Source: Ochotona curzoniae (taxonomy: Eukaryota > Chordata > Mammalia > Lagomorpha > Ochotonidae). Taken from it: a DNA stretch of 64,000 bases. Where the stretch lies: NCBI RefSeq assembly GCF_017591425.1, contig NW_024464918.1, positions 25,572,001-25,636,000 on the forward strand, read 5' to 3'. The translations under genes were made by a program, and so were the position numbers. The notes under the pieces were generated by a model. That model did no database searches and had not been told where the DNA came from. It saw nothing but the letters and a program-made list of their open reading frames with translations. Below are positions 12,521 to 23,534 of this stretch, in pieces. Position 1 is the first letter of the stretch. Each line of letters starts with the position of its first letter.

Positions 12521-12739
12521 ACTTTCCTTTTTCCCTGGATTGTCTGTTTTCTTGTTGAAGATTATTTGGCTGCACCTCTGTGGGTTCCTTCTGCTGCATG
12601 GGCAGTGATGATCTAGTCCATACTGTGCTCCCATTTGAACACATGGGTCACACGCTAGCATTAATTTCCGCAGGAAGATATCAGACACTCTTGCACCACC
12701 CTAATGTCACATTGATACCCCTGTTATAGGGGTATCAAC
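12521..12739. other. unassigned segment at the L1 rearrangement
   Basis: Lies between the inverted ORF2 piece and the L1 3' UTR-like piece. It ends in a perfect 11-bp inverted repeat with a 5-nt loop (12712-12738). I do not recognise it as L1. Confidence 0.4.
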
Positions 12740-13115
12740 AACAAGATGGAGATGAAGACTCACTATTTCATTTTATTTAAATTTTTTTCTTTTTTCCTTC
12801 TCAACTCATGGTAGACTGTACCTAAGGAGAAGTATAATGTGAAGCACAGCAGAAATAAATATGTCCATAGGCAGAAACAGAGAGAAGCACATCCAGGTAC
12901 ATGCAATACAAGGATGGTCTCACAGTGAACTGCAGATAAGCCCCTACGTTGTTGGGAGACACCTCAATGGCAGTATGCTGGATTTCTGAGGGCACTAGGA
13001 AGAGATCTAGTGAAAGACTGAGAACAACGCGGGTGGCTGGAAGGGGAGGGGCAACCCCAATGCATATTAAACTGTGTCATAAAGAATAAAAAATAAAATA
13101 AAATTTAAGTTAATT
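12740..13115 (+). mobile_element. probable L1 3' UTR, lagomorph type
   Basis: Ends with a G-rich stretch (13036-13052), then 'aaactgtgtcataaagaata' and an A-rich tail to about 13110. The same motif order, reverse complemented, appears in the L1 at 57500-58080. It is probably the 3' end of the element at 10250-12520. Confidence 0.5.
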
Positions 13116-13664
13116 ATATAAAGAAAATCATACTTTAACCCTTTTTATTGAGCATCTATCAATATTAAGGAAGCATGTTAATATCTTTATATATGATTCA
13201 TATCTAGTCAAGATCTTCTCTTTTCAAATATATAGGGCTAACTATTATTTACCTGTCATGCCCACTCCATGGTGCTAAAATATAAGGACTTTTTCCTTCC
13301 CTAGATAAATGATCTAATGCGACTAAAATGGCAGTATCTCTTGAAGTCAGATAAATCAGATGCCTATTTCATATTGAACTTACTGTCAGTCTAAACATTC
13401 TACTGATTATTCTTACTGTTTTTAGGCCAAACTTGAGCTCATCATTACCAGCAAGATAACAGTGAGAAAAAAAAACTAACAATTTAAAAAACCACCTTAG
13501 GATATTGCTAAAATAACAGATAAAAAATGTACATTTGGAAGACTTTTTAAAAAAATTACAACTTATAACCAGGAAGAATATATTCTCTGAACCCCAATAC
13601 TACAACTTTGCTTCAAATACAGCAAAGGAATTTTAAAACAAGAGAGTTTAAAGGGAATTTAAGA

Positions 13665-13925
13665 AGACATTTGGCAAAGCAGTTAAGGCACCTCTTGAGA
13701 CACCTACATCCTATATCAGAGTGTTTGGGTTCAAGTTACAACTCCACCTCCAATTCTAGCTTCTTGAGAGGCAGCAGGCCACATCAGGTACCTGGGTCCC
13801 TTCTACCCACATGGAAGACTTGGATTGACTCCTGGCTTTGTTCAGGTCCAGTCCTGCTGCTGCACACATTTAGACAGTAAGCTAGTGGACATGGACTCTG
13901 AACCTGTCTGTCATCCTATCTTACA
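13665..13925 (+). mobile_element. CSINE, old copy
   Basis: Plus orientation: 'agcagttaaggcacc' head region, 'ctacccacatggaaga', 'gactcctggctttg' and 'agtaagctagtgga' boxes in family order. Tail poorly preserved. Confidence 0.65.
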
Positions 13926-13929
13926 CATG

Positions 13930-14013
13930 GGGACTTCAAAAAGTTCATGAAAAAACTTAATAAGAAGATTCATTTATTTTGGTAGAGTTTTTGTTTGTTT
14001 GTTTGTTTGTTTG
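13930..14013. repeat. short repeat motif plus (GTTT)n
   Basis: Begins with ggacttcaaaaagttcatga, a motif shared with 4191-4232 (acttccaaaagttggtggaa) and known to me from dispersed mammalian repeats, possibly mariner-derived. It is followed by a (GTTT)n array at 13988-14013. Confidence 0.45.
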
Positions 14014-14039
14014 GGAAAATCATGCATAATTTATTTTTT

Positions 14040-14255
14040 AAAAAGGTTTACTAACTTGTACCATTTATCTTAAACGCAGAACGACAGAAAGGGAGGAAGA
14101 CAGACAGGACTACCCACTACCCCTCAGTTCACTGCAACGGCTGCAGCATCCAGGGCTGGGCCAGGCTAAGGCTAGGAGCCAGATTCCAATCAGGTCTCCC
14201 ATGAGGGGCACAGGGACTCAAGTGCTTGAGATCCACCTGGGGTCTTTTATCAAAC
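14040..14255 (-). mobile_element. CSINE, old copy
   Basis: Minus orientation: degraded tail, then 'ctgcaacggctgcagcatc', 'agggctgggccaggctaag' and 'caggtctcccatgagggg' boxes. The head is missing. Confidence 0.65.
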
Positions 14256-14865
14256 TGGCAGGTCTCAGATCCTTTCCACACCTACCGAAGAAGAATGTAC
14301 AATTTACCAAGCTACACAGGCATGAACAAACAATGTTTAGGAGGGACTGTACTCTGAATTCTACTAGCATATCTTCCTGGCACTAACATTTTCCAAACCA
14401 ACATAGCAGTTAGCTGAGCAGCCTTTTATGACTGCTGAAGGGCAGAATCCAATGATTCCAACAAAAGAACCACATTTTCACAGCACAAGTGGCAACAGTT
14501 CTGGCTCCCTACAGTTTGAAACAAGGCAGGCAGGCTTATCACACCTAACCTGAATGTGCCTGAGGTGTTATATTAATTTCTTAATGCCTCATTGGCCTCA
14601 TTATCACAGAGCTTTGAGATCTGAAAGGGTAATGACTGCCCTCAGAATTCTGCACAAATCTTAAGACCCCACAAGTTTCACAATACCAGGGACCTTGGAA
14701 AACTCTTTGATGTTTGGGAATCTTAGTAAACATGACCCAGCAAGTTTGTAACTCAGCAGACTGCAATGTGGAAGCATATCAAGAACACACGATATCAAGA
14801 ACATGCTTAGCATGGGAGAGAGAGGATGGAGTAGAGTTTAAGACAGCTTGCTTGTGTATGTGTGT

Positions 14866-14985
14866 GTGTATTTGAAAGAATTAGAGAAACAGAGAGACAG
14901 ACAGAGACATATATCTTAGGTAGCTCCAAGCTTCCATGGATATGTGAACACAGGCACGCCCCACAGCCCCTTGTATTGACTACAG
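14866..14985 (-). mobile_element. possible CSINE 3' fragment
   Basis: The stretch tatttgaaagaattagagaa followed by cagagagacagacagagaca resembles the 3' part of a minus-strand CSINE. Upstream boxes are not clear. Confidence 0.35.
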
Positions 14986-15405
14986 TAAATTCTATGGTAA
15001 TAGTAAGTACACCAGTGAAAGGGAGGAAGATCATGCTGTAGTCTCAGATAGGATGAGAGAGTCTGAATTCTGAGAAGCATCCAAGGAGCAGCATAAAGTA
15101 CCAGGAAGGGCAGGAAAGAGATGCTCTAGGGAACTGGCAATTATCTAGTTCTCTCAACAGCTACATTCAGCTTCACAATTGTTTTCCAAACACTATAGAC
15201 AGAAAAAAACATTCCTCCAGCAAACATACGATCATCTCGTTTTGTTTTACACAAACCACAGGATTTGCAGAGCTTCTACCACACAGACCCCAAATGGGCA
15301 GCCTTGGCCATCAAAGATTGCAACAATCAAAGGTCAGTACTCCTTTGTGGAAATCATTGATGAGCAAACTATTAGCCTTAAGAGATTGAAAAGTTTCCTT
15401 GCATA

Positions 15406-15722
15406 GGAGTCCACACTGTGGCACAGTGAATTAAGCTGCCACCTGTGACACAAGCATTCCTTTCTGGAGCAACGATTCCAGCCACTTGACTACTGACCCA
15501 GCTTGCTGCTAAGGCTCCCAGGACAACAGAAGATGGCCCAAGCACTTGGTCCCCAGTCACTCCCAAGAAAGACCTGAATGGAATTTCAAGATTCTGGCTT
15601 CAGCCTGGTCCATTCCTAGCTGCTGTGGACATCTATAGAGTGAACTAGCAGAGGGAAGTTCATTCTCTCACTCGTGTGCTCTTTCTCTTATTCTTTCAAA
15701 TAAATAAAATTAATACTAAAAG
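15406..15722 (+). mobile_element. CSINE with target-site duplication
   Basis: Full-length plus-strand copy with head, 'cagaagatggcccaagcactt' box and tail tttcaaataaataaaat. A 14-bp TSD with one mismatch flanks it: agtttccttgcata at 15392-15405 and agttttcttgcata at 15723-15736. Confidence 0.85.
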
Positions 15723-15739
15723 AGTTTTCTTGCATAATA

Positions 15740-17450
15740 AGGACAAGAGTAGCCCAAAATACTTAGCTGTTGTTGGCAGCTTTTTCTTTCTTTTTTTTTT
15801 TTTTAAGGAAGAAGGTCTGAGCATTCAAGATAGTTATCAACAGATTTCAAATCCAAGGGATTTTGGCTAAGGGGGCACAACTTCCTTTCTTGAACCCAGA
15901 AGCCACTTCAGGGCCAGGAACTCTCAGCTCATTTTGGCACCCACTCAAATCCAACCAAGGAGATAAACACTTCATGCATCTGTTGCCACCAATCTCAACA
16001 GCTAAGACAAGGACAGCCTGAACAACACTCAACTTCTAAGTTTTAAGTTACTTAAGCCACTTTTAAGTTACAAAATTCAGATCAACTACGTCAAGGAAAA
16101 AAACAGTCATCATATGCCATACATCCATTGCCTCTACATAGCTCTCCTAAGCTGACCTAGACTTTGACTTCTTCCGCTAGTTGTTCCAACTGCACCACTC
16201 ATTTTCACACATGCCACTAGCCAGAATCCTCTTCGTGTTAATTCTCTTCTTTCCCAATGAATTTCTACCAATCATTTCTACCAATCCAGCTCATCCAGAG
16301 CCCCACAGCCCAACAAGGGAGTCTGTTCTCTATCTCGGTTTGCAATGACTCATGCAGGCATGACCGTTTGCTACACATCTCCACCATCAGAGGATATTCT
16401 GTGAAGTACCTGCAGCTGGCCAACAGGAGGACAAAAAAAGGTCACAGACAATCGGCTTGTCACCACAAGGCTTGCCCTGGCTATGATCACAGGTTGCATA
16501 ACTTATGAGACAGTGGAAAATAAATGTTCCTGGAGCTGAGAGCATTTCCAGCGCTGCTTGTGGTCCATGCAAAGGAAGAGAGGAGTGTCTGTGGGCCTCA
16601 TAAACACTTGGTTATTCCCAGGGTGTTAGGTCTTTGCATGGAATGGAGAAAGACAAGGCTGGAGAGGACGCAGGATGCAGATGGCAGTGCACCTTTGTAG
16701 GCGGTGCTGTGGAGGCCAGACTTGAGCTCTAAGTAGGGCAGTGAAAAGGGCAGGGCTCCCTTCAAGCCTGCAGAAACTCAGGCTATAACCCTCCCCTGCG
16801 CTCATGCCAAGTTTTCCACAAGCACTCCATCCCTCCCTCTTGAGCAGCCCCTGTCCATGCTTTCTACTGCTGATCTATCAACACAGGTTGCTGAGGACGC
16901 ACGGCCCATGGTTAGGCACAGATAGTCTGATCTGTCTGTCTCGTTCTCATTTCCCAGTTCTTGTTCTCTTTCTGTTTTAATGGCATAAAATCAAGTTGTT
17001 TTTTTTTTTTAAACTAAGCCATGAAGTTTTGCTGATTTGGTTACAATTCCAAATCCTTGAAAACTAACCTATCCCTTACATCCAAGTCATTAGAAGCAGA
17101 GGCTTTGCCAGACTTTTAGCTTATCACACAACAGACTGCATTACACTTTGAATGCATCTGGATGGGCCTGGGTTGGTGGCATAAAGGTCAACCACATAGA
17201 CAGCTGGATGCAGCCTAAATAGGTTCAACCAACTGACACGAAACTAATGGATCTCAACTTATAGAATATAACTGACTGTAAAAATCATGCCTCAATTTTA
17301 TCATATGCAATGACCTGAAACTGGTAATCTTTGCAAATAACACATCTTAAGTCCTTCTTATCAGAGGAATGAATTGCAATATATGAGGTAGGATAAAGAA
17401 CTATTGAATCTGAAGAGCACATAAAGGGGCAATTCTTTTCAACTTAAAAC
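15740..17450. other. single-copy intron sequence, nothing recognised
   Basis: Apart from poly-T runs near 15790-15804 and 17000-17009, I see no repeat, exon or RNA. Short reading frames overlap on both strands and show no homology I know. Confidence 0.45.
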
Positions 17451-17454
17451 TACA

Positions 17455-17640
17455 TACTGTGACCTGCCAGGCGGTCAGGCACTAAAATCTGGGGATATTC
17501 AGTAACTAAGACCTGATCTCCCACCTCACAAGGAATGCCTCAATAAAAAGAAAGGGAGAAAGTGATGCAAAGATAAACTGGGTAAAAATAAAACTGATCA
17601 TTGGACCAGTCACTGGAGTATATATAAGGCATAAATAAAG
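17455..17640 (-). mobile_element. L2 3' end fragment
   Basis: Reads 'caggcactaaaatctgggga', 'tattcagtaactaagacc' and further boxes that match the reverse complement of the L2 3' UTR ('caggcactgtgctaggcgctggggat...'). Diverged. Confidence 0.4.
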
Positions 17641-18037
17641 GTAGACATCCACAAGTATTCTAAATGCCCATTAATGCTCAGCAATCCAGGAAACCAGCTC
17701 ACATCCAGGCCACAGTCCTATTTAAGGTGAGAAAATAAAAACTCTAACTCCCCCGAGTACATTTAGCAGCATCTTTAACAGGCATGCTGAGGTACAAATA
17801 ACTCTGATCTACCTTTATAATCCCATAAGAGTGGACTCTCACTAGTGATTATGTTTTATCTTAATGGGTGCAATTAAATATTCAGCTGCGAACAGCCAAC
17901 TTAAGAGTAACCTGCACCCGTGTGGGAAACTTAGAACCAACTCCAGACTACTGGCTCTAACCTGGCCCACCTCCAACTGTTGTTGCCATTTGGGGGATGA
18001 ACCAATGGATAGAAGATTCTCTCCTCCTATAACTCTA

Positions 18038-18122
18038 ATATGTATACCTGTATATGTGTATATGTATATATACACACAAACATATATGTTTATGAATAAA
18101 TATGTGTCTATGTGTGTATAAA
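18038..18122. repeat. AT-rich (TATG/CATA)n simple repeat
   Basis: Alternating TA/TG/CA runs such as gtatatgtgtatatgtatat and tatacacacaaacatatatg. It can form local hairpins. No gene function inferred. Confidence 0.75.
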
Positions 18123-18155
18123 TTTTTTAAAGTACCTGACGCTCAATAGATCTTT

Positions 18156-18472
18156 TTTTAAATATTTATTTTCATTGGAAAGTCATATATACAGAGAGGT
18201 TGAGAGACAGAGAGGAAACTTCCATCCACTGATTCACTTCCCATGTGGCTGCAATGGCCAGAGTTGCACCTATTCGAAGCCAGGAACCTTTTCCAGGTCT
18301 CCCATGCGGGTGCAGGGTCCCAAGGCCGTGGGCCACCCTTGACCGCTTTCCTAGGCCACAAGCAGGGAGCTGGATGGGAGAGGCGGGACAGCTGGGATTA
18401 GAACCAGTGCCTATATGGGATCCTGGCACATGCAAGGCGAGGACTTTAGCCACTAGGCTACCATGCCAGGTC
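18156..18472 (-). mobile_element. CSINE, nearly intact, with TSD
   Basis: Minus-strand copy with tail-side 'atatttattttcattggaaa', boxes 'ccatgtggctgcaatggcc' and 'caagcagggagctggatgg', and an intact tRNA-like head (tgcaaggcgaggactttagc). The TSD is ctcaatagatcttt (18142-18155) and ctcagtaggtcttt (18473-18486), two mismatches in 14. This and the copies at 53468 and 62852 are the best for deciding the species. Confidence 0.92.
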
Positions 18473-18699
18473 CTCAGTAGGTCTTTAACAAACGCAAACT
18501 GAGAATCATTCAATTCTTTATGTTCCACAGGAAATGCTGAACATCGTTATTCCTTTTGATTTCTGGGCAGGGACAAACCAAGATGGAAATGTTTGTCTTT
18601 GTATGGGAACAGTAAATACAACTCATGATGTTCTTCCAATAGTCCTGAGAGGATACTCAGCTCTTTGAGCACAGAATTTTTCCTAACACTTCCAGGTGA

Positions 18700-18910
18700 G
18701 GAGGTCAAAGCTGCTGTTCATGAGCCCTTCATCCATCCCAGACACTGCACGTGCACTTTGACATGCATCAGTTTTCACATCTCAGTGGGATACATCCTCT
18801 TTGTCTCCCCATGTTAGGCAGCAGGTGACTTACAGGATGTCCCCCAGCTGGCTAAGTGCTAGCTGGAATTGGAACTAAGATCTGATTCTGGTCATCCATT
18901 CTAATAATGT
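18700..18910 (+). mobile_element. MIR fragment
   Basis: Order of boxes fits a MIR: 'gtgacttacaggatgtcccc', 'cagctggctaagtgctagct', 'ggaattggaactaagatctg'. This matches 'gtcacacagctagtaagtggcagagctgggattcgaacccagg'. Diverged, as expected for this old family. Confidence 0.55.
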
Positions 18911-19269
18911 CATTTTAAAACATTTCTACAGAAAACAAGGGAAACCACCTTAGATAAATCAAGGAATCTGTTCTCAATCAAAGTGGAACAGGCTTAGTTT
19001 TCCCAAGTTCAAGTTTGGGTGAAGCCTTTGAGCTTTTGTCTCAGCATGGGTTGCTGGTTCCAGGCTTCGTCCTTCTGCCCCACACCTACACCTTATAGGC
19101 TCTATCCTGGGACCACTCCTCCCCTACACACCAACCTATCCTTGGTGACTCCAGCTGCCCTACTGTTAGTACACATGAAAGAAAGAGCATCTATGTGGTG
19201 AGAGCTCTCGACAAAACTCGGGGTGATTCAACCTTGACAGCCAGCCACCGTAGCACACCAATGAAACAA

Positions 19270-19980
19270 GATCTTGCCTCCTCCAAAAACCCAGGAGTCA
19301 CCCTTGATTCTTCCTGCTTATAACATCTAGTTGTTCATCTATTTGTCATCTATTTGTCCTGTTGGCCCTATTAGTTCATCTATTTGTCCTGTTGGCCCTA
19401 ACTTCAAAAATAAACCCTAAATCTAACCATTTCCACCATAACCCGGCCTCCAACGTCTTTCATGTGGACAATGTCACTAGCCTCTCTCCCAGCTGGTTTG
19501 CCCCACTCTACTCTTGCCTCCTTTCTGTTCATTCTCCAGAGAGCAACCAAGTGTCTTTGTAGGGGAGGAAGAATAAGAATAATATCATGTCATATTCACT
19601 CTTTCGAGTCTCCTCATTCCAATTAGAATACAATTCAAATGTCATGCTGTGGTGTGAAAACCCTATTTAGCTCTCTAACAGTGGCTGCACTGTAGTGACC
19701 TTATCATGGTCCTATGGTATCATGAAGAAGCCAAAAGCACCTCCAATACCAAGCTGGTTCCTTTCTCAGGGACCCTGCACTTACTGTTGCCTCTGCCTAG
19801 AAAAATTTCTAACTCATCATGTGGCTTCAGGTGGTGCTTTAAATATTACCTCCTTAGGGAGGGATTCCAGGAGCATGTGACTAAACACAGCTTCCTGCCC
19901 ATTCTCAATGTCCTAGTTCCTTACTTAAGGACATACTATGATTTTACACAGATTTAGCCTCTTTTTCTCTATATATATTT
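19270..19980 (+). mobile_element. L2 LINE, 3' part
   Basis: About 700 bp alignable by eye to L2: 'gagtcacccttgattcttcc' near 19290, 'ctaaatctaaccatttcc', 'actgttgcctctgcctag' near 19785, and 'aaatattacctccttaggga' near 19840. These follow the order of the L2 ORF2 end. A 30-bp tandem duplication at 19346-19400 lies within it. Confidence 0.7.
19346..19400. repeat. 25-bp direct repeat, 30-bp period
   Basis: The 25 bases at 19346-19370 (tcatctatttgtcctgttgg plus cccta) recur without change at 19376-19400. A partial third copy starts at 19334. It looks like a recent tandem duplication in the L2. Confidence 0.85.
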
Positions 19981-19987
19981 TACTTCT

Positions 19988-20310
19988 GATTTTTTATTTA
20001 TTTGAGAAGGGAGAGAGGGAGGGAGATAGAGAGGGAGAGAGGAAGTGAGTGTGAGATGGAGCTGCATCTTCTATGTGCCGCTTCATTTCTCCAGTGCTCT
20101 GCAATAGCTAGCACTGGGCCAGGCTGAAGCTAGGAGCTTGAAGTCAGTCCAAGTTTCCTGCATGTCTGGCAGGCAACTATATCTTTGAGGCATTACCTGC
20201 TGTTTCCCAAAAGTGCTCCTTAGCAGGAGCAGAAACAGGATTTAAACCCAGACACTTCAACATGTAATAAAGGCGATCCAAACAGCAGCTTAGCCATTGT
20301 ATCAAATTGT
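19988..20310 (-). mobile_element. CSINE, old copy
   Basis: Tail side ttttttatttatttgagaag, a GA-rich stretch (20012-20060), 'cactgggccaggctgaagct' and head-side 'aacagcagcttagccattgt'. Full length but diverged. Confidence 0.7.
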
Positions 20311-20319
20311 GTGTGGTCA

Positions 20320-23300
20320 TAGTCATTATTTTAAAATAATTTTTAAAATGCATTTCTGTTCAAATTCATAATAAGTTCTCAATGATTATTTATAAATATC
20401 TATCATAAATGCTATCCTCATTGCTACCTGCCCCTACCTACTACCTACTTCCCCACTCCCCCAATTAGACAAAGAGAAGGCAAAAGAAAGACAATGACAT
20501 TTAAACTTGTATTTGAATAATTCAAAGACTGCTCCCCACCCCAATTCCTAGGGTAGGTCATTCTCCTCCTGTTAGGTCTTTCTCACCCAGATGCTCTGGG
20601 GCTATGGGACAGCTGGCCTGGTCTCTTAAAAAAACAATATGATGGAAGGCAGTGTGAGCCTAGTCTTTTGAGTACCAACAGAATCCTGCATTTAACCTCC
20701 CATCTCTAGATTGCCCTCAGACCTGAAAACCTTGCATTAAACAAGCTCCCTTCGCCTAGGCACACTGAGCTACTGTATTGATTTCTACACACACTGATAG
20801 GCTATTTCTAAGGCTGTGGGGAAAATGAGCCCAAAGGCAAAACAGGCTCTATGTGCTCCTTAGCTTTATTGCAAGAAGCTTCTGAGATGACTCAAGTGCT
20901 GGCTCTAAAAAAGCATGTGCACTTAAAAACACATTCATTTAATCCAGTCTGACAGTGACAGGACTTGTATGGGGCTGACAATATCAGGCCGGCTGTATGC
21001 TGTCTGGCAGACCCTGCAGGTGTTTTTAGTTAAATGTGATAATCAAATTAGCTGTGCAGCACAGTTAACTCTGCAATAGCAAACTGAGCTTTCAGATGCC
21101 TTTCTCTCATGCTATGTACAAACTCCATACTCAGACTGGCAGCAAAGGATGAAATGAAGGCTGGCTAGCAAGGTGTTTACAGAGTCAGAACACAGGGGAA
21201 GAAAACAAAATAGATTCGAGGGATGATGAAGGATCTGCAGATCAGCAGCACTCAACATGGAACAAGCTTCTGGGAGAGTCAGGGTCAGAAAAATCAATCT
21301 TCCCCTACTGCCTTACAACATCACACTTTTTTTTTTTTATGAGGGACATTCATATAGTTCATTGAAACTAAGATTACTTCCAAGTTTTCTATGCCAAATA
21401 AACTTATCTTTTGCTTCCATCACAATTTTCATGGCCACTTAATGGACCCTGTGTGCCCTCCTCCCTTTACTTCTTCCACTCAGACATGATGACGCTTCCT
21501 AGGATGGGCTGAGAATCCCCTAACTGAAATGCTGAGGACTGGCAGTGGTGGAATAGCTACATACCTGTGAGGAGACACAGCGGGACTGGACTTGAGGAAA
21601 ACATAAAATTCATTCATGTTGCATCTACATAAAGTACTTTCATATTTTTAGTGCACCTGCATTTGACGATAATTCATAATGTGAAGTAACACAGAGAACT
21701 GCCACTTGGGTTATGAGGTAAGTGGTAGACTCAGACGTTTTGGATTTTCAAGTGCTTTGGAATAAGGATGTTCAACCTATGTTCTGAACAGAGAGCAGGT
21801 TTCTGGAGGCAGGGAGAGGTCTCCTGAACACTGGTTATGCAAAACCAAGGGAAAGTAAAACCTGTGACAAGATAATACATTCATAGTCCCTGCATCCTTT
21901 CAGGGGCTGACGCCTGTGACTCTTGCCCGACTCAAATGGCATTTACACAGAACAGTCAGGGAATGATGTGAATGCCCAGGAGACTGGTTCCTCAGCACAA
22001 AAATGCTGTTAGCAGCTCCACCATAACCACGGGCTTCATCAGGCGGCCATCAAAAAAGTACTTAAGGACTCAAAGAAATAAGATGCTAACAGTTTCTAAA
22101 GTTGCTTTTCCAGTTCCTGAGCAAATCAAATCCACCTGTTGCTCTTTTGCTACAACCATATTCAGAGCCAGCTTTCAATTACTGATGTTAATGGGTGGAA
22201 GGGGGTATTTTCAATTATCCATGCCAAGCAGCAACAGTCACTTTCATGAGAAGTTCTCTCTAAATCAAAATCCTCTGGAATCCTTTATTCACATCCACTC
22301 CTGGAAAATCCCAAATGTCATCAGAGATGGCGAACAAAAGACAGGCTGAATCAATCTGTTATCTAACACTGTAGATCCTTGTCTGTGGCCGAGGGAATGA
22401 GAGGAAGCACACAGCTCTGGAGGCTGACAGAAATCCTCAAAATGGGAGTTTAGACCTCGCCACGTTGTAATTCTGCTGAGGCGAGATGGACAATCAAGGA
22501 GACCAAATACAAGGACCTACTCATGCTCAGTATTGCTGTAGGCTACTGTTGCCTTCAAGCTTGGACCTTGATGGCCCGATCGCCGTGCCCTAATCTCAGC
22601 CTAGCTACCATATAGTGGTGTTCATTGTCTTCATCTTCTATTGGGTTCTGTAACATTTCGAGATGGATAATGCAGGAAGGAAATCTTTGCTCAGATTTCT
22701 TTCTCTGCCTATCCATTAGCTTGCTGGCTTCTTTCTTTTTCTTCCTTTCCTCTAGTCTAATCACAGCAGCCAGAACATGGCAGTTAACTGATTCATTTCA
22801 GTGATGATAAAACAAGGAGAGGGCATGTGGAGATGAACTGGCTTCTCGAGGCAGGCAGCAAAGGAGATGTTCATCAGGGGCTTATGGGTTTTGGAAGAGA
22901 CACACTCAGTCTGTAATTCAAGACCAGGCAGAAATAAACAGTGAGAGACCCCGTAAGAGTGAGAGTTGCTGACCTTCTCCCTTGAGCAGGCCCCCCTAAG
23001 TATGCAGACCAGCAGTCAGAAAGATCATCTTCTACACCCTACTGTCTACACCCTATTGTCTTGGTGGCCTGCTGAAGTCAGGAGCAAACCACCCTCTGTA
23101 GGGAATGCATTAGGAGCTATGCCACTGCTCTTCTACCTCTGAGGAGCTAGGGCTACTATACTGAGGCTGTGACAGAAATGAGAGCCTCTGTATCTGAGAA
23201 CAAACAGGATTGGAGCAAGCTACAATGCAAGCAAGGAGAGGGCCAGGTGCTAGGGTTGTTTCTGGGTCCCATCTCTCCGGGTGGGTCAACAATCCTGTTA

Positions 23301-23525
23301 AGAGATTCCCCCTGCTTTGGTTCCTTGGTTCTTTTTAATTCATTCATATTCTAAGCCTCCAACCAACTTGACCAAATTTTTGGCCCAAAACACATTCCAT
23401 CAACCACTGTCTATATGCTTTGTGGTTCAGGTTAAAGGGTAATGACAGACTCCTACATTCTTAATGTAGTCAAAGAACCCAGAACACTGATTGAGGTATA
23501 TGATCAAGATTGTCTAGATATGTCT
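20320..23525. other. single-copy intron sequence
   Basis: No transposon clearly recognised. It contains a possible conserved block at 20930-21110 and the charged minus-strand reading frame at 22555-22764 (both discussed in the findings). A frame of 125 codons at 21972-22349 (plus) has no family resemblance or coding context and is probably chance. Confidence 0.45.
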
Positions 23526-23534
23526 AGCTATTGT

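Noticed and set aside
21972..22349. 125-codon plus-strand frame
   Set aside because: No domain or promoter context; looks random.
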